Notes under the pieces: generated by a model | The model's database searches: none | The model's input: the letters and a program-made list of their open reading frames with translations, nothing else | What the model was told of the DNA's origin: nothing | Source: Pirellula sp. | Lineage (GTDB): Bacteria > Planctomycetota > Planctomycetia > Pirellulales > PNKZ01 | Assembly: GCA_013822735.1 (NCBI GenBank) | Contig: PNKZ01000002.1 | Location: forward strand, 713,004-777,003 | Direction: 5' to 3' | Length of the DNA stretch: 64,000 nt | Program-made: the position numbers and the translations under genes | Part shown: positions 53,433 through 63,830 of the stretch, piece after piece | Layout: each line of letters begins with the position of its first letter | Numbering within the stretch: position 1 is the stretch's first letter

Positions 53433-53816
53433 ATGGAGCAGCCGTCGCAGAATTTACCGTTGCCGGATCATCTGCGACGTTTTGCGCGAGAGCTGCGAAC
53501 GAGACAAACGAATGCGGAGCGCCTGCTTTGGGGCGTGTTGCCCGGGCGTCGCTTTCTCGACTTGAAGTTCCGCCGCCAGCACGCTGTCGAAACGTGCATA
53601 CTCGACTTCTATTGCGACGCCCTGCACTGGAGCGTCGAACTCGACGGCGGACAGCACAACTCCGTCGAGGGTCGTCGCGACGATGCCGCACGATCCGCGG
53701 CACTCATCGAACGGGGCATCGTCGTTTCACGATATTGGAATCATGAAGTGCTCGCCGATTTCGAAGCGGTGCTCGAGGACTTGTATCGCACCGCGCTGCG
53801 ACTCCAGAATCGCTGA
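53433..53816 (+). CDS. DUF559 endonuclease-like protein inside the repeat array
   Basis: A 127-residue protein with the DUF559/very-short-patch-repair-like fold: LRRFARELRTRQTNAERLLW, then LKFRRQHAVETCILDFYCDALHW, and VELDGGQHNS, then VSRYWNHEVLADFEAVLEDLY. The Asp of ILDFYC and Glu/Asp of VELDGGQH fit a PD-(D/E)XK-type site. ATG 53433 (MEQPSQNLPLPDHL) fits family starts; a GTG at 53382 would add residues not typical of it. The gene is flanked on both sides by the same dimer of composite repeats, 12 bp from unit 3. Members elsewhere are often near such repeats. Function is unproven. Confidence 0.88.
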   Translation: MEQPSQNLPLPDHLRRFARELRTRQTNAERLLWGVLPGRRFLDLKFRRQHAVETCILDFYCDALHWSVELDGGQHNSVEGRRDDAARSAALIERGIVVSRYWNHEVLADFEAVLEDLYRTALRLQNR

Positions 53817-53828
53817 CGGCGCTCGCCA

Positions 53829-54015
53829 AACTCCTCTCCCACTGGGAGAGGAAGCCCGGAGGGCAGGTGAGGGTCGCGCGGAATGACGCTGGGTGTTGCG
53901 TGTTCGATGAGGTGACGGTCGCGGTGGGCTTCGTTGCTTGAGGAATCACTGTCCAGCTTCGATTAGCGCGACCCTCATCCGGCCTTCGGCCACCTTCTCC
54001 CAGGGGGAGAAGGGG
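53829..54015. repeat. Composite palindromic repeat unit 3
   Basis: 187 bp, same ends as units 1-2 (left arm with GGAAGCCCGG instead of GGATGCCCGG). Its core (GTGTTGCGTGTTCGATGAGG and TGAGGAATCACTGTCCAGC) differs from units 1-2 but nearly equals unit 4. Confidence 0.9.
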
Positions 54016-54018
54016 CAA

Positions 54019-54234
54019 AACTCCTCTCCCACTGGGAGAGGATGCCCGGAGGGCAGGTGAGGGTGGCGCGGAATGACGCTGGGTGTTGCGTGTTCGATGA
54101 GGTGACGGTCGCGGTGGGCTTCGTCGCTTGAGGAATCATTGTCCAGCTTCGATTAGCGCGGCCCTCATCCGGCCTTCGGCCACCTTCTCCCAGGGGGAGA
54201 AGGGTTAGACGCGGCTCCCAGGGGGAGAAGGGGT
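54019..54234. repeat. Composite palindromic repeat unit 4 plus half-element
   Basis: Unit 4 occupies 54019-54205 and is almost identical to unit 3. The same trailing half-element as after unit 2 (GCGGCTCCCAGGGGGAGAAG) follows and runs directly into the stop codon of the convergent gene at 54235. Confidence 0.9.
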
Positions 54235-54690
54235 CTACCGGCTCATGTCGAAAGTGCCGCGGTCTTTGGGCGAGGTGTAGTTCGCGTGGAAGCGGTTGGC
54301 CGTGGCGTAACCGTTGGTCGTGAACGAGCCGCCGAACATCGGGATCTTGCGCGAGGCAGTGAAGTAGATTTTGTCGGCCTCGACGCGCGTGACGGTGAGC
54401 GTGACCGTGTAGCGGAACGGCACCACCTTCATGAACGTGCCGGAGAACGTGCACTGAAAGTGCGACGCATCGCACTGCGTGATCACGGCCCGCAACGTTC
54501 CTTTGTGGCCCGTGCAGCAACTGAGCCAGCTGCCGCAATTCCAGCAGCCGGTGATGTTGGGGCCGCACGTCGCTGCGGTACCGGCCCCCTCGGCCCGAGC
54601 CGCGTTGCCGGATAGTCCGCCGACGGCCAGGGTGATCAGCCCGGCAAGGAGGGCGCGGCGACTCATGCGAACGGCAACGGCGGCTTTCAT
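54235..54690 (-). CDS. Small cysteine-rich exported protein of unknown function
   Basis: A 151-residue protein. N-terminus MKAAVAVRMSRRALLAGLIT then a hydrophobic stretch resembles a Tat signal (SRRALLAGL), cleavage near NAARA. The mature start is Cys-rich (TCGPNITGCWNCGSWLSCC), then a beta-rich region (FRYTVTLTVTRVEADKIYFT). A GGGAG site supports the ATG at 54690 over 54666. The stop codon abuts the repeat array, so the repeat may have inserted or grown up to its 3' end. I recognise no family. Confidence 0.7.
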   Translation of the reverse strand: MKAAVAVRMSRRALLAGLITLAVGGLSGNAARAEGAGTAATCGPNITGCWNCGSWLSCCTGHKGTLRAVITQCDASHFQCTFSGTFMKVVPFRYTVTLTVTRVEADKIYFTASRKIPMFGGSFTTNGYATANRFHANYTSPKDRGTFDMSR

Positions 54691-55032
54691 CTGCGGCAAC
54701 TCCCGGCACGCCGTGCGCAAGCTTTGCAGCGCGCCATCGAGCGGGCCCACGGACGAATATCGATACAAATTGCGGTCTGGATTTCGTATCGGTCGCGGGT
54801 GCCGGCGGGCCGTAGCTCGCCGTAACGGCGTCGCTTGATAGGGGACATGCCGAGCGTAGCGTTCCCGTTGTGCCGGTATTTCCATGTCGCGCGGCGGCTG
54901 CGGCGCTACTCGCCCCCCCGGCATGCGACGGCTAAAATGCCTTGAGCCTCGGCAATCGCCCCGGCCGACGTGCATGGCTCGCATCGCCCTGCAGAAACCG
55001 CACCGGCCGTATTGTTTTAGAAGAGCGCCCGC
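54691..55032. other. Divergent promoter region
   Basis: 342 bp between the Cys-rich gene and the GT2 gene with no gene visible. A palindrome-like GTATTGTTTTAGAAGAG patch precedes the GT2 start; no clear promoter. Confidence 0.35.
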
Positions 55033-56238
55033 ATGTCGACTTTGGATCGAGACTACTCCGCCGCCACGATCGCCGCCGAGGATTCCCCTGCGCGGTTGGA
55101 GTTGTCGGTCGTCATGCCGTGCTTGAACGAAGAATTGACGGTCGGCATCTGCGTCGAGAAGGCGGTGCGCACGATGCGCGAGTTGGGGATCGCCGGCGAG
55201 GTGGTGATCGTCGACAACGGCTCGACTGATCGCACCCGAGAGATTGCGGAAGCGGCGGGAGCGCGCGTGGTGCGACATGAGCTGCGCGGCTACGGCAATG
55301 CGCTGCGGCGCGGCTTCGAGGAAGCGCAAGGTCGGTACATCCTCATGGGTGACGCCGACGATAGTTACGACTTCACGCAACTCGGCCGATTTGTCGAACG
55401 ACTGCGCGGCGGTGCCGAGCTAGTCATGGGGAACCGCCTCAAAGGAGAGATCCGGCCCGGCGCGATGCCTTGGCATCATCGCTGGATCGGCAACCCGGCG
55501 TTGAGCGGGCTACTAAACTTGATCTTTCGCACGGGGGCGGGCGATTGCCACTGCGGCCTGCGCGCGTTTACCAAAGATGCGTACCGCCGGATGAACTTGC
55601 AGATGCCGGGCATGGAACTGGCGAGCGAGATCGTGATCAAGAGCGCGAAGGCCGGCCTGCGCATCGAAGAGATTCCGATCACGCTGCATCGCGACGGCCG
55701 CGATCGTCCGCCGCACTTGCGGAGCTTTCGCGACGGTTGGCGGCACCTGCGGTTTATCTTGATGTGCAGCCCGTTGTATCTCTTCTTGTTGCCGGGGATG
55801 TTGCTGACGGTGTTCGGGCTGGCGGCGATTCCGGTCGCGGCATGGGCTGGCTACGGCGTGTTCACGGGCGCTTGGGGCCCCAACTTCCAGTTTACCGCGG
55901 CGCTGGCGGCGATCTGCGGCACGCATCTGTTGATCTTCGGCTTCTTGGCGAAGCTCCACTCGCACCAAGTCGATCCGGTGTTCGCCGATCCGCGCTTGAA
56001 TCGCTGGCTGCGGTTGCTTTCGGTGGAACGCTGCATCGGCTACGGCGGTTGCTTGGCGCTTGTGGCCGGCGTCGTCGGCGTGCCGGTGCTTTATCATTGG
56101 TGGCGCACTTCGGAAGTGGCCTCGCCGGCAAGTTGGATTTTCGCGGGGACGTTGTTCGTGATCGGCATTGAGATCATGTTCGCCGGGTTTCTGGTGGGGA
56201 TCATGGACTTGCCGAAAGAGCAGAACCGTAAGGGCTGA
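55033..56238 (+). CDS. Membrane glycosyltransferase, GT2 family (DPM/GtrB-like)
   Basis: A 401-residue protein. The GT-A catalytic domain has LSVVMPCLNEELTVG, VVIVDNGSTDRT, LRGYGNALRRGFEEA and the acidic motif MGDADDSYDF, with DCHCGLRAFTKDAYRRM further on. C-terminal hydrophobic helices (YLFLLPGMLLTVFGLAAIPVAAWA; FTAALAAICGTHLLIFGFLA; GGCLALVAGVVGVPVLY; IFAGTLFVIGIEIMFAGFLVGIMD) anchor it. Such enzymes transfer a hexose to a polyprenyl phosphate. Followed after 14 bp by a GT4 enzyme, likely the same operon. Confidence 0.92.
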   Translation: MSTLDRDYSAATIAAEDSPARLELSVVMPCLNEELTVGICVEKAVRTMRELGIAGEVVIVDNGSTDRTREIAEAAGARVVRHELRGYGNALRRGFEEAQGRYILMGDADDSYDFTQLGRFVERLRGGAELVMGNRLKGEIRPGAMPWHHRWIGNPALSGLLNLIFRTGAGDCHCGLRAFTKDAYRRMNLQMPGMELASEIVIKSAKAGLRIEEIPITLHRDGRDRPPHLRSFRDGWRHLRFILMCSPLYLFLLPGMLLTVFGLAAIPVAAWAGYGVFTGAWGPNFQFTAALAAICGTHLLIFGFLAKLHSHQVDPVFADPRLNRWLRLLSVERCIGYGGCLALVAGVVGVPVLYHWWRTSEVASPASWIFAGTLFVIGIEIMFAGFLVGIMDLPKEQNRKG

Positions 56239-56252
56239 ACGATTCTCAACTC

Positions 56253-57470
56253 TTGGTGCCTGCCGCGGAGCGCTTTCGTTTGAAGATCGGATTTCTTTAC
56301 GACGCCGTTTACCCTGGGATCAAAGGGGGCGGCGAGAAGACGCTCTTCGAACTCGCCTGCGAATTGCGCGACCGTGGTCACGAGTGCCACTTCTTCGGCA
56401 TGCACTGCTGGGACGGTCCGGCGGACGTCGTGCGCGACGGACTTCACTACCATGCCGTGGCGCCGAACCTGCCGCTGTACGGCACGGATGGTAAGCGGCG
56501 TATTGCGCAACCGCTCGGCTTTGCCTGGGGCGTGCTTACGCGGCTTGGTCGGCACGATTTGAAGTCGTTCGACCTATTCGATGTGCATGCGTTTCCGTTT
56601 TTCTCCGTGCCGGCGTTTTGGCTGGTGCGGCTGCTGCGCGCGCGACGCCTGCCTTGGCTGCTGACATGGCTCGAGGTGTGGGGCCGCGATTACTGGACGC
56701 GCTACCTGGGCGCGAAGGGCGTCTTGGGGGCGTGGCTCGAGCGCTGGTGTGCGTGGATCGCGCCGCATCACCTTTGCATCTCGCCGACCACGGCACGGCG
56801 CCTCGGGCAATTGCTCGGTGTGACCGAGCGGCGGATCAGCACGATTCCGCGCGGCTTCGGGGCGTCTCGGGATATGCAGACGTTGGCGGAGCGCGTGCCG
56901 GGACGAGTCGTCATCGCCGGGCGTCTGTTGGCCTACAAGCGCACCGATCTGGTGCTGAGAGCCTGGCCGGCGGTTGTGAAGGATATGCCATTGGCGAGCT
57001 TGCATATCGTCGGCGACGGTCCGGAAATGGAGGCGTTAAAGGCACAGGCTGATGCATATCAGGTTACGGGAAGCGTGCGATTTTTTGGGCAATTGCCCGA
57101 GCGGGAGCAGGTGCTTCGCGAGATTGCGACGGCGGAATTGCTTCTGCAGCCGTCGACCCGCGAAGGGCAGAGTACGGTCGTTCTCGAAGCGTTGACGCTG
57201 GGGACGCCGGTGCTGGCCGCGGTGGGGGAAGAGACGGCCGTCGGGGACTTTCTGGGTGACGCCACGGCGACCGCCCTCGCACGGCTCGACGTAGCCGCCG
57301 ATGCCGCGGTGTGGGCGGAGCGGATCGTGCGGCTGCTGAGCAACCCTGCGGAACGGGCCACTTTAGCAACGGCCGGAGCGCGCGAAGTCGCCGAACTGGG
57401 CTGGCGCGAGCATATTGCGCCGCAGGTGGAGCAGCTTTACTTGCGACTTTGCAATCCGACGCGGGATTAG
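56253..57470 (+). CDS. Glycosyltransferase, GT4 family
   Basis: A 405-residue GT-B enzyme. N-terminal LKIGFLYDAVYPGIKGGGEKTLFELA, C-terminal RVVIAGRLLAYKRTDLVLRAWPAV, LHIVGDGPEMEALKAQA, and the EX7E-like donor site TREGQSTVVLEALTLGTPVLA. The start is uncertain (TTG 56253, GTG 56256). It follows the GT2 gene by 14 bp; sugar donor and acceptor unknown. Its stop overlaps the convergent methyltransferase gene by 4 bp. Confidence 0.9.
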   Translation: MVPAAERFRLKIGFLYDAVYPGIKGGGEKTLFELACELRDRGHECHFFGMHCWDGPADVVRDGLHYHAVAPNLPLYGTDGKRRIAQPLGFAWGVLTRLGRHDLKSFDLFDVHAFPFFSVPAFWLVRLLRARRLPWLLTWLEVWGRDYWTRYLGAKGVLGAWLERWCAWIAPHHLCISPTTARRLGQLLGVTERRISTIPRGFGASRDMQTLAERVPGRVVIAGRLLAYKRTDLVLRAWPAVVKDMPLASLHIVGDGPEMEALKAQADAYQVTGSVRFFGQLPEREQVLREIATAELLLQPSTREGQSTVVLEALTLGTPVLAAVGEETAVGDFLGDATATALARLDVAADAAVWAERIVRLLSNPAERATLATAGAREVAELGWREHIAPQVEQLYLRLCNPTRD

Positions 57471-58414
57471 CGCTTTCGCCCGACGACGAGCAGGCAAGCC
57501 GTGGCTTCGGGATCGGCCGAGTCGTCCTGCAGAACGCCGCTGCCCGCAAGCCATGCTAACGGCCCGCCGAGCATTCGGAGCGGTTTCGGCAAACTGCGGC
57601 GCAACCCCAGGCTCCGCTGGATTTCGATCGGGCGGCTTTGCGAGCCCTTCAGGCGGTAGAGGAGCCCGCCGGTGGCATTCGTCCAACGCTCCCAACGGCG
57701 GACTTGGCGTGCCGTGAGGTAGCCGCGAGCAGAGTCGAGGTCGAAGCCGGCGTCGTTGAGGAGTAGGCTCCAATCGTCGACCGACGGATAGCGGAAGTGG
57801 AGGAGTCTGCGATCGGATTCGGCCAGATACTCGGCTCGCGAGATTCGGCGCGTCCAACCGGGGCCGGTCATCGAGCGATGCAGCCCGGGCGAGGGCACGG
57901 TCGCGAAAAAGAGCCCGCCGCGCTTCAGACAACGCCCCACCTCGGCGAGGCACGGCGGTAGATCGGGGATGTGCTCCAGCACGCTGTTGGCAAAGGCGAA
58001 GTCGAACGAGCCGTCCGGCTCGGCAATGCGGTCGGCCCCTGATTCGTGAACGGCGGCAAACATGCCGGAATCGCGGGCCAGCGCGCACTCGGCGCCATCG
58101 GGATCGACGCCGACCAGTTGCCAGTTGGCATTTGCAAGATCGCTCAAAATGCGCGTGAGAATGCCGTCGCCGCAGCCGACATCGAGCCCACGACCGGCCT
58201 TCGGCATGGCCTCGGCCAGCACCGGCAGTTCGATGGCCCGCCACAGGTTGGTGGCCGGCTGAAACGGTGCGTCCTCCATGAACTTGCGCAAGAGGCGAGT
58301 GCGAACTTCGGCACACGGAATGCTTTTCTTACTGTCCGGCTCGGCCGCTTCCACGGAATGAAACTCTGTACCCGGTTTTCGTACGTAATTTTCGCTCAGG
58401 TTTTCATTCCTCAT
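57467..58414 (-). CDS. SAM-dependent class I methyltransferase
   Basis: A 315-residue protein with GRGLDVGCGDGILTRIL (motif I), LVGVDPDGAECALARD, FDFAFANSVLEHIPDLP (motif of the Methyltransf_11 type) and LAEVGRCLKRGGLFFATVPSP. The C-terminal part (from RWERWTNATGGLLYR) is family-variable. ATG 58414 has an AAGGA site six bases upstream; a frame to 58516 is weaker. It is near two glycosyltransferases, so glycan modification is a reasonable guess only. Confidence 0.88.
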   Translation of the reverse strand: MRNENLSENYVRKPGTEFHSVEAAEPDSKKSIPCAEVRTRLLRKFMEDAPFQPATNLWRAIELPVLAEAMPKAGRGLDVGCGDGILTRILSDLANANWQLVGVDPDGAECALARDSGMFAAVHESGADRIAEPDGSFDFAFANSVLEHIPDLPPCLAEVGRCLKRGGLFFATVPSPGLHRSMTGPGWTRRISRAEYLAESDRRLLHFRYPSVDDWSLLLNDAGFDLDSARGYLTARQVRRWERWTNATGGLLYRLKGSQSRPIEIQRSLGLRRSLPKPLRMLGGPLAWLAGSGVLQDDSADPEATACLLVVGRKR

Positions 58415-58565
58415 AATATCCTTACAAACTTCAGGCCGATCTTTAATGAAGTTCTGGAATGTGCTAAAAGCTAGTGGGCGACGGGAGTTATCGCGTCGCG
58501 CGGGTTTCAAAACCAAGTTGATTGAGGCAGTTTGGGCAAATAGTTTGTGAAAGGGCAGGACTGCG

Positions 58566-58667
58566 ATGCGCGATTTCGCCGTTATTCCTCACGGAAAATT
58601 GGACCAATACGTTCGGCTGGCTGCCGACGTTTTCATCGGCTGTCTCGTGTTCTACGGATTCCGGTAA
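58566..58667 (+). CDS. Possible 33-residue small protein
   Basis: ATG at 58566 has CAGGA five bases upstream. The product begins MRDFAVIPHGKLDQYVRL and ends with a hydrophobic helix (FIGCLVFYGF). It lies in the gap between the methyltransferase and the convergent RidA-like gene. No homologue known to me; may be chance. Confidence 0.2.
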   Translation: MRDFAVIPHGKLDQYVRLAADVFIGCLVFYGFR

Positions 58668-58680
58668 GCGGAACCCCATC

Positions 58681-59898
58681 TTAGCCCGCTGCCGCGATCA
58701 TATCGATCACCAACGAGTGATCGTCGCGCCCCACACCGTCGACGGCAGCCTTGCTGGCCGCTGGAGGTGAATCGGGCTCATAGAACTCCGGGCGAATCTT
58801 GCCCAATTCGGCGCTCGTTTCGTCTTTGGCGACGTAATAGGTCGCCTTCACCAACTGTCGCATATTTCCCCCGGCCCGATCGACCAGTTGCCGGACCTGC
58901 CCGAGGACGTTTCGCACGCAAGCCGCCGAATTAGCGTTGTCATCGGCATAGAGACCTGATGTGTAGACGACGGCGGGGCTGCGCAGGCGTGCGACGCGGC
59001 TGAAAACGGGTGAAGCCTTCATGCCCGGCGGAGTAAGAAACTCAACCGATCGGCCGGATTTATTCCCCAACTCAGGCGGCACCGTGGCAATGAGTTCGAT
59101 CTCAATCGGCAATGTCGGCGACTCCCACTCGACGAACGTTAATACCGGCAACGGTCGATCACCGAAGTAGTCGCGCATCGCCTTTCTTGCGTCATCGGCC
59201 GCGTCAATCGGGTCGAGAAATGATTTGAGTTGGACGACGTGCGACCAATCGAGCCTTGCGAAACGGAGCGTCTGTTCGAGACTTTCCAGCGTCGCACGCG
59301 TCGCGGTCGGCACATCGCCGGGCTTCGCGTCGCCTGAGACATAGAGCTTGTCGCCGGCAGGAAGGATCGCCGTCCCGGCAAATCGAGCCACTTTGCCCGC
59401 CGAAATCGCGCCACGGCGGGCGGCTACGCAATCGGCCGCGATCATCATGCCCGGCTCCGCGAGCTTGCCGGTGACGAACGTGACTGCGGGCTGATACTTC
59501 CCGGCGTATCGCTGCGCCAAATTCTCTTGAATAACCGGCACCCAATCGTTCGCAGCAACGTAGAAGTGCAGTCGAACGGCGGAGTCTAGTGAAGCGTCTG
59601 CGGCCGTGAGCCTCAATTCTAAGGCCTGCTCCAACGCGGCGACGACGACGTCGCGGTCGGCATCCGTGCCCGCGCCTTTAGCGAACACCTGCTCCGTGTG
59701 AACGAGCGGCACGTCGCCGACGATCACGGCCCGCGACGTTCCGGACTCGCGGTCGCCGTCGAGGCATTCGAGAATCTTGCGCGGACCGTCGTCATTCGCT
59801 TCGACGCTCCATTTGCCGAGTCCGGCGACTGCCGCAGCGGCCGTGGCGCCGCAAACGAGAAACTCGCGGCGGCCGGATTGAATGTCGCGAAGGTGCAT
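58681..59898 (-). CDS. Exported protein with two RidA/YjgF-like domains
   Basis: A 405-residue protein starting MHLRDIQSGRREFLVCGA and a hydrophobic stretch, a Tat-type signal (GRREFLV). Two RidA-like domains follow. The first has DKLYVSGDAKPGDVP and TRATLESLEQTLRFARLDWSHVVQLKSFL; the second AVVYTSGLYADDNANSAACVRNVLGQVRQLV and NMRQLVKATYYVAKDETSAE. A PEFY motif near the C-terminus recalls the RidA active-site segment. RidA removes reactive enamines/imines in the cytoplasm; an exported tandem form is unusual. ATG 59898 preferred over 59940. Confidence 0.75.
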   Translation of the reverse strand: MHLRDIQSGRREFLVCGATAAAAVAGLGKWSVEANDDGPRKILECLDGDRESGTSRAVIVGDVPLVHTEQVFAKGAGTDADRDVVVAALEQALELRLTAADASLDSAVRLHFYVAANDWVPVIQENLAQRYAGKYQPAVTFVTGKLAEPGMMIAADCVAARRGAISAGKVARFAGTAILPAGDKLYVSGDAKPGDVPTATRATLESLEQTLRFARLDWSHVVQLKSFLDPIDAADDARKAMRDYFGDRPLPVLTFVEWESPTLPIEIELIATVPPELGNKSGRSVEFLTPPGMKASPVFSRVARLRSPAVVYTSGLYADDNANSAACVRNVLGQVRQLVDRAGGNMRQLVKATYYVAKDETSAELGKIRPEFYEPDSPPAASKAAVDGVGRDDHSLVIDMIAAAG

Positions 59899-60194
59899 GG
59901 CGTTGTTCTTCCAACGTGAATGGGTTTCGGCTCGATGCACAGTCGGGGGGCGTGTCCAAGCCGTATGGTTCGTGCCGGCGTCGAACCAAAAGCTGCGTAA
60001 TTCTCCGAATCGGCACGATTGTAACGCCCCGAATGCCGCGAACTACGGGTGAATTCGCCGCACTCGCACACTTGCGGCGTACGATTTTCTAAAGCGTCGG
60101 TTCGCTCTGGGGGCCGATTCCACGATTTGATACAGTTCCGGCCCTCTTCGCGGAAATCGCGTCGAGCCAAGCCTAGTAGATGCGGAGTTCGTCC

Positions 60195-62084
<1,890 letters not shown>

Positions 62085-62242
62085 TCGTCGCCGGTCCCGA
62101 CGCGTCGAACGGGCAGCGCGGCAAAAGTGCCGCAGAAACTCCCCGTTTAGTCGCCCCTTTCGACCCGCGCCGCTTCACCGTACGATAGCTAGCGTGACGG
62201 CGAGTTTTTTCCGGCGAGTGACGAGCGTCCCTCGCCAAATTA

Positions 62243-62315
<73 letters not shown>

Positions 62316-62395
62316 TTGTTTTTGTTCGATTCTCGGCAGCGTGATCCGAAGGTCGTTCTGACGAAGCGGCGGTGCGAAACGAAATCGAACGTCGG

Positions 62396-62491
62396 ATGGA
62401 CTACCTCATCTTTAAAAACGATTTGCTTTTCCTGGGGACGGTGATCGTCCTCGCACTGCTGTTCGTTGCGCGGCGGGCACGGCGCGGCTAG
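62396..62491 (+). CDS. Possible 31-residue single-pass membrane peptide
   Basis: A 31-codon frame: MDYLIFKNDLLFLGTVIVLA followed by LLFVARRARRG, i.e. a hydrophobic helix with a positively charged cytoplasmic tail. It lies between the tRNA and corA. No clear ribosome-binding site, but composition strongly suggests a real small membrane protein. No family known to me. Confidence 0.4.
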   Translation: MDYLIFKNDLLFLGTVIVLALLFVARRARRG

Positions 62492-62522
62492 GTCGGCTTG
62501 GCCCCGTCAATTTGAGCAAAAT

Positions 62523-63542
62523 ATGACTCCCGACGGTTCCGAGCACGTTTCACCGACTCCGCGCAACAGCATCATTAACTCCGCCGCCTATTGCAACGGC
62601 GTGCGCGTGGCGGTCGTTCCGGTCGCCGACCTCGGCGATGCCTGGCGCTATTCCGATCGCTTTATCTGGGTCGGACTCTACGAACCCTCCGAGCCGCTGC
62701 TCGCGCACATTCAAGAGGCGTTCGGGCTGCACGACTTGGCGATCGAAGACGCTCATCAGGCGCACCAACGTCCAAAATTGGAAGTTTACGACGATTCGAT
62801 GTTCGTCGTCTTGCGAACCGCAAGGCTTTGCGAAGGCGGAGATCATCGGATCGAGTTTGGCGAGACGCACGTGTTTCTCGGTCCGCGTTACGTAGTTACG
62901 GTTCGGCACGGATCGTTGAAGTCGCACGTCGGCCTGCGCGCTCGCTGTGAGGCATCGCCGCAGCTATTGGCGAAAGGCGAGGGCTTCGTGCTGCACGCCC
63001 TCATGGACTTTATCGTCGACCAGTACTTTCCTATTCTTGATGCGTTGCAATTGGAACTCGACGAGCTGGAAGAACAAATTTTCAGCGGCACGTTTGTCCG
63101 CAGCATCACGGCGCGGCTATACCACTTGCGGCGCGATTTGATTTCGCTGAAGCAGGCAGTGACGCCGCTGATCGACGTTTCGGCGAGGTTGTCGCGCATC
63201 ACCTCGCACCTCATACCGCCGGACACGCGTCCTTATTTTCAAGACGTGCACGACCATGTCGTGCGCAGCGCGGAACTCATCGACAACTTGCAGAACCTTT
63301 CACACATCGCGCTGGAAGCCAATTTGGCGTTGATTTCCGTCGCACAAAACGACGACACCAAGCGCCTCGCGGCTTGGGCTGCCATCATTGCCGTGCCGAC
63401 ATTGATCGCCGGGCTCTACGGGATGAATTTCAAGTTTATGCCCGAAACCGAATGGGAATACGGCTACCCGGTCGCCGTCATTCTTATGTTTAGTATCTGC
63501 GGATTTCTTTATCGTTGGTTCCGCAAGGTCGGTTGGCTTTAG
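62523..63542 (+). CDS. corA: CorA family magnesium/cobalt transporter
   Basis: A 339-residue protein: N-terminal cytoplasmic domain with FGLHDLAIEDAHQAHQRPKLEVYDDSMFVVLR, the long stalk helix (LISLKQAVTPLIDVSARLSRI), and two C-terminal transmembrane helices with the pore signature YGMNF (LIAGLYGMNFKFMPE). The usual MPEL follows as MPET. The ATG at 62523 fits. A preceding small peptide ends 31 bp upstream. Ion specificity cannot be told. Confidence 0.93.
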   Translation: MTPDGSEHVSPTPRNSIINSAAYCNGVRVAVVPVADLGDAWRYSDRFIWVGLYEPSEPLLAHIQEAFGLHDLAIEDAHQAHQRPKLEVYDDSMFVVLRTARLCEGGDHRIEFGETHVFLGPRYVVTVRHGSLKSHVGLRARCEASPQLLAKGEGFVLHALMDFIVDQYFPILDALQLELDELEEQIFSGTFVRSITARLYHLRRDLISLKQAVTPLIDVSARLSRITSHLIPPDTRPYFQDVHDHVVRSAELIDNLQNLSHIALEANLALISVAQNDDTKRLAAWAAIIAVPTLIAGLYGMNFKFMPETEWEYGYPVAVILMFSICGFLYRWFRKVGWL

Positions 63543-63830
63543 CAATGGGAAGTGTGTCACGAAACTCGTGTATTGCCGGCACTTGGGCGTGACATTTTGG
63601 CGGAGCCAATCGGCATATATAGACCTTTTCCACTATTGGCCCATTTATATTGGCCAGAATAAAAATCGTGCAAGGTGGGCGTGATCGGGCTTCAAGTCTT
63701 TCGCGGCCTGAATCATGCTATTTAAACGGCGCTTGGTACGGCGACCGTTGGGCGTACGTGGACTCTTGTCTCACCTGCGCGTCGCCAATTCGGCAGGGCT
63801 CGTGGTCTTTACCCGTCAGCGAGGACGTTT
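63543..63830. other. Intergenic region before the truncated last gene
   Basis: 288 bp with an AT-rich patch (CATATATAGACC near 63614-63625 and ATTTATATTGGCC) likely to contain the promoter of the last gene. Nothing else seen. Confidence 0.4.

Noticed and set aside
59941..60194. glmS ribozyme
   Set aside because: No conserved double-pseudoknot elements recognised upstream of the glmS start.
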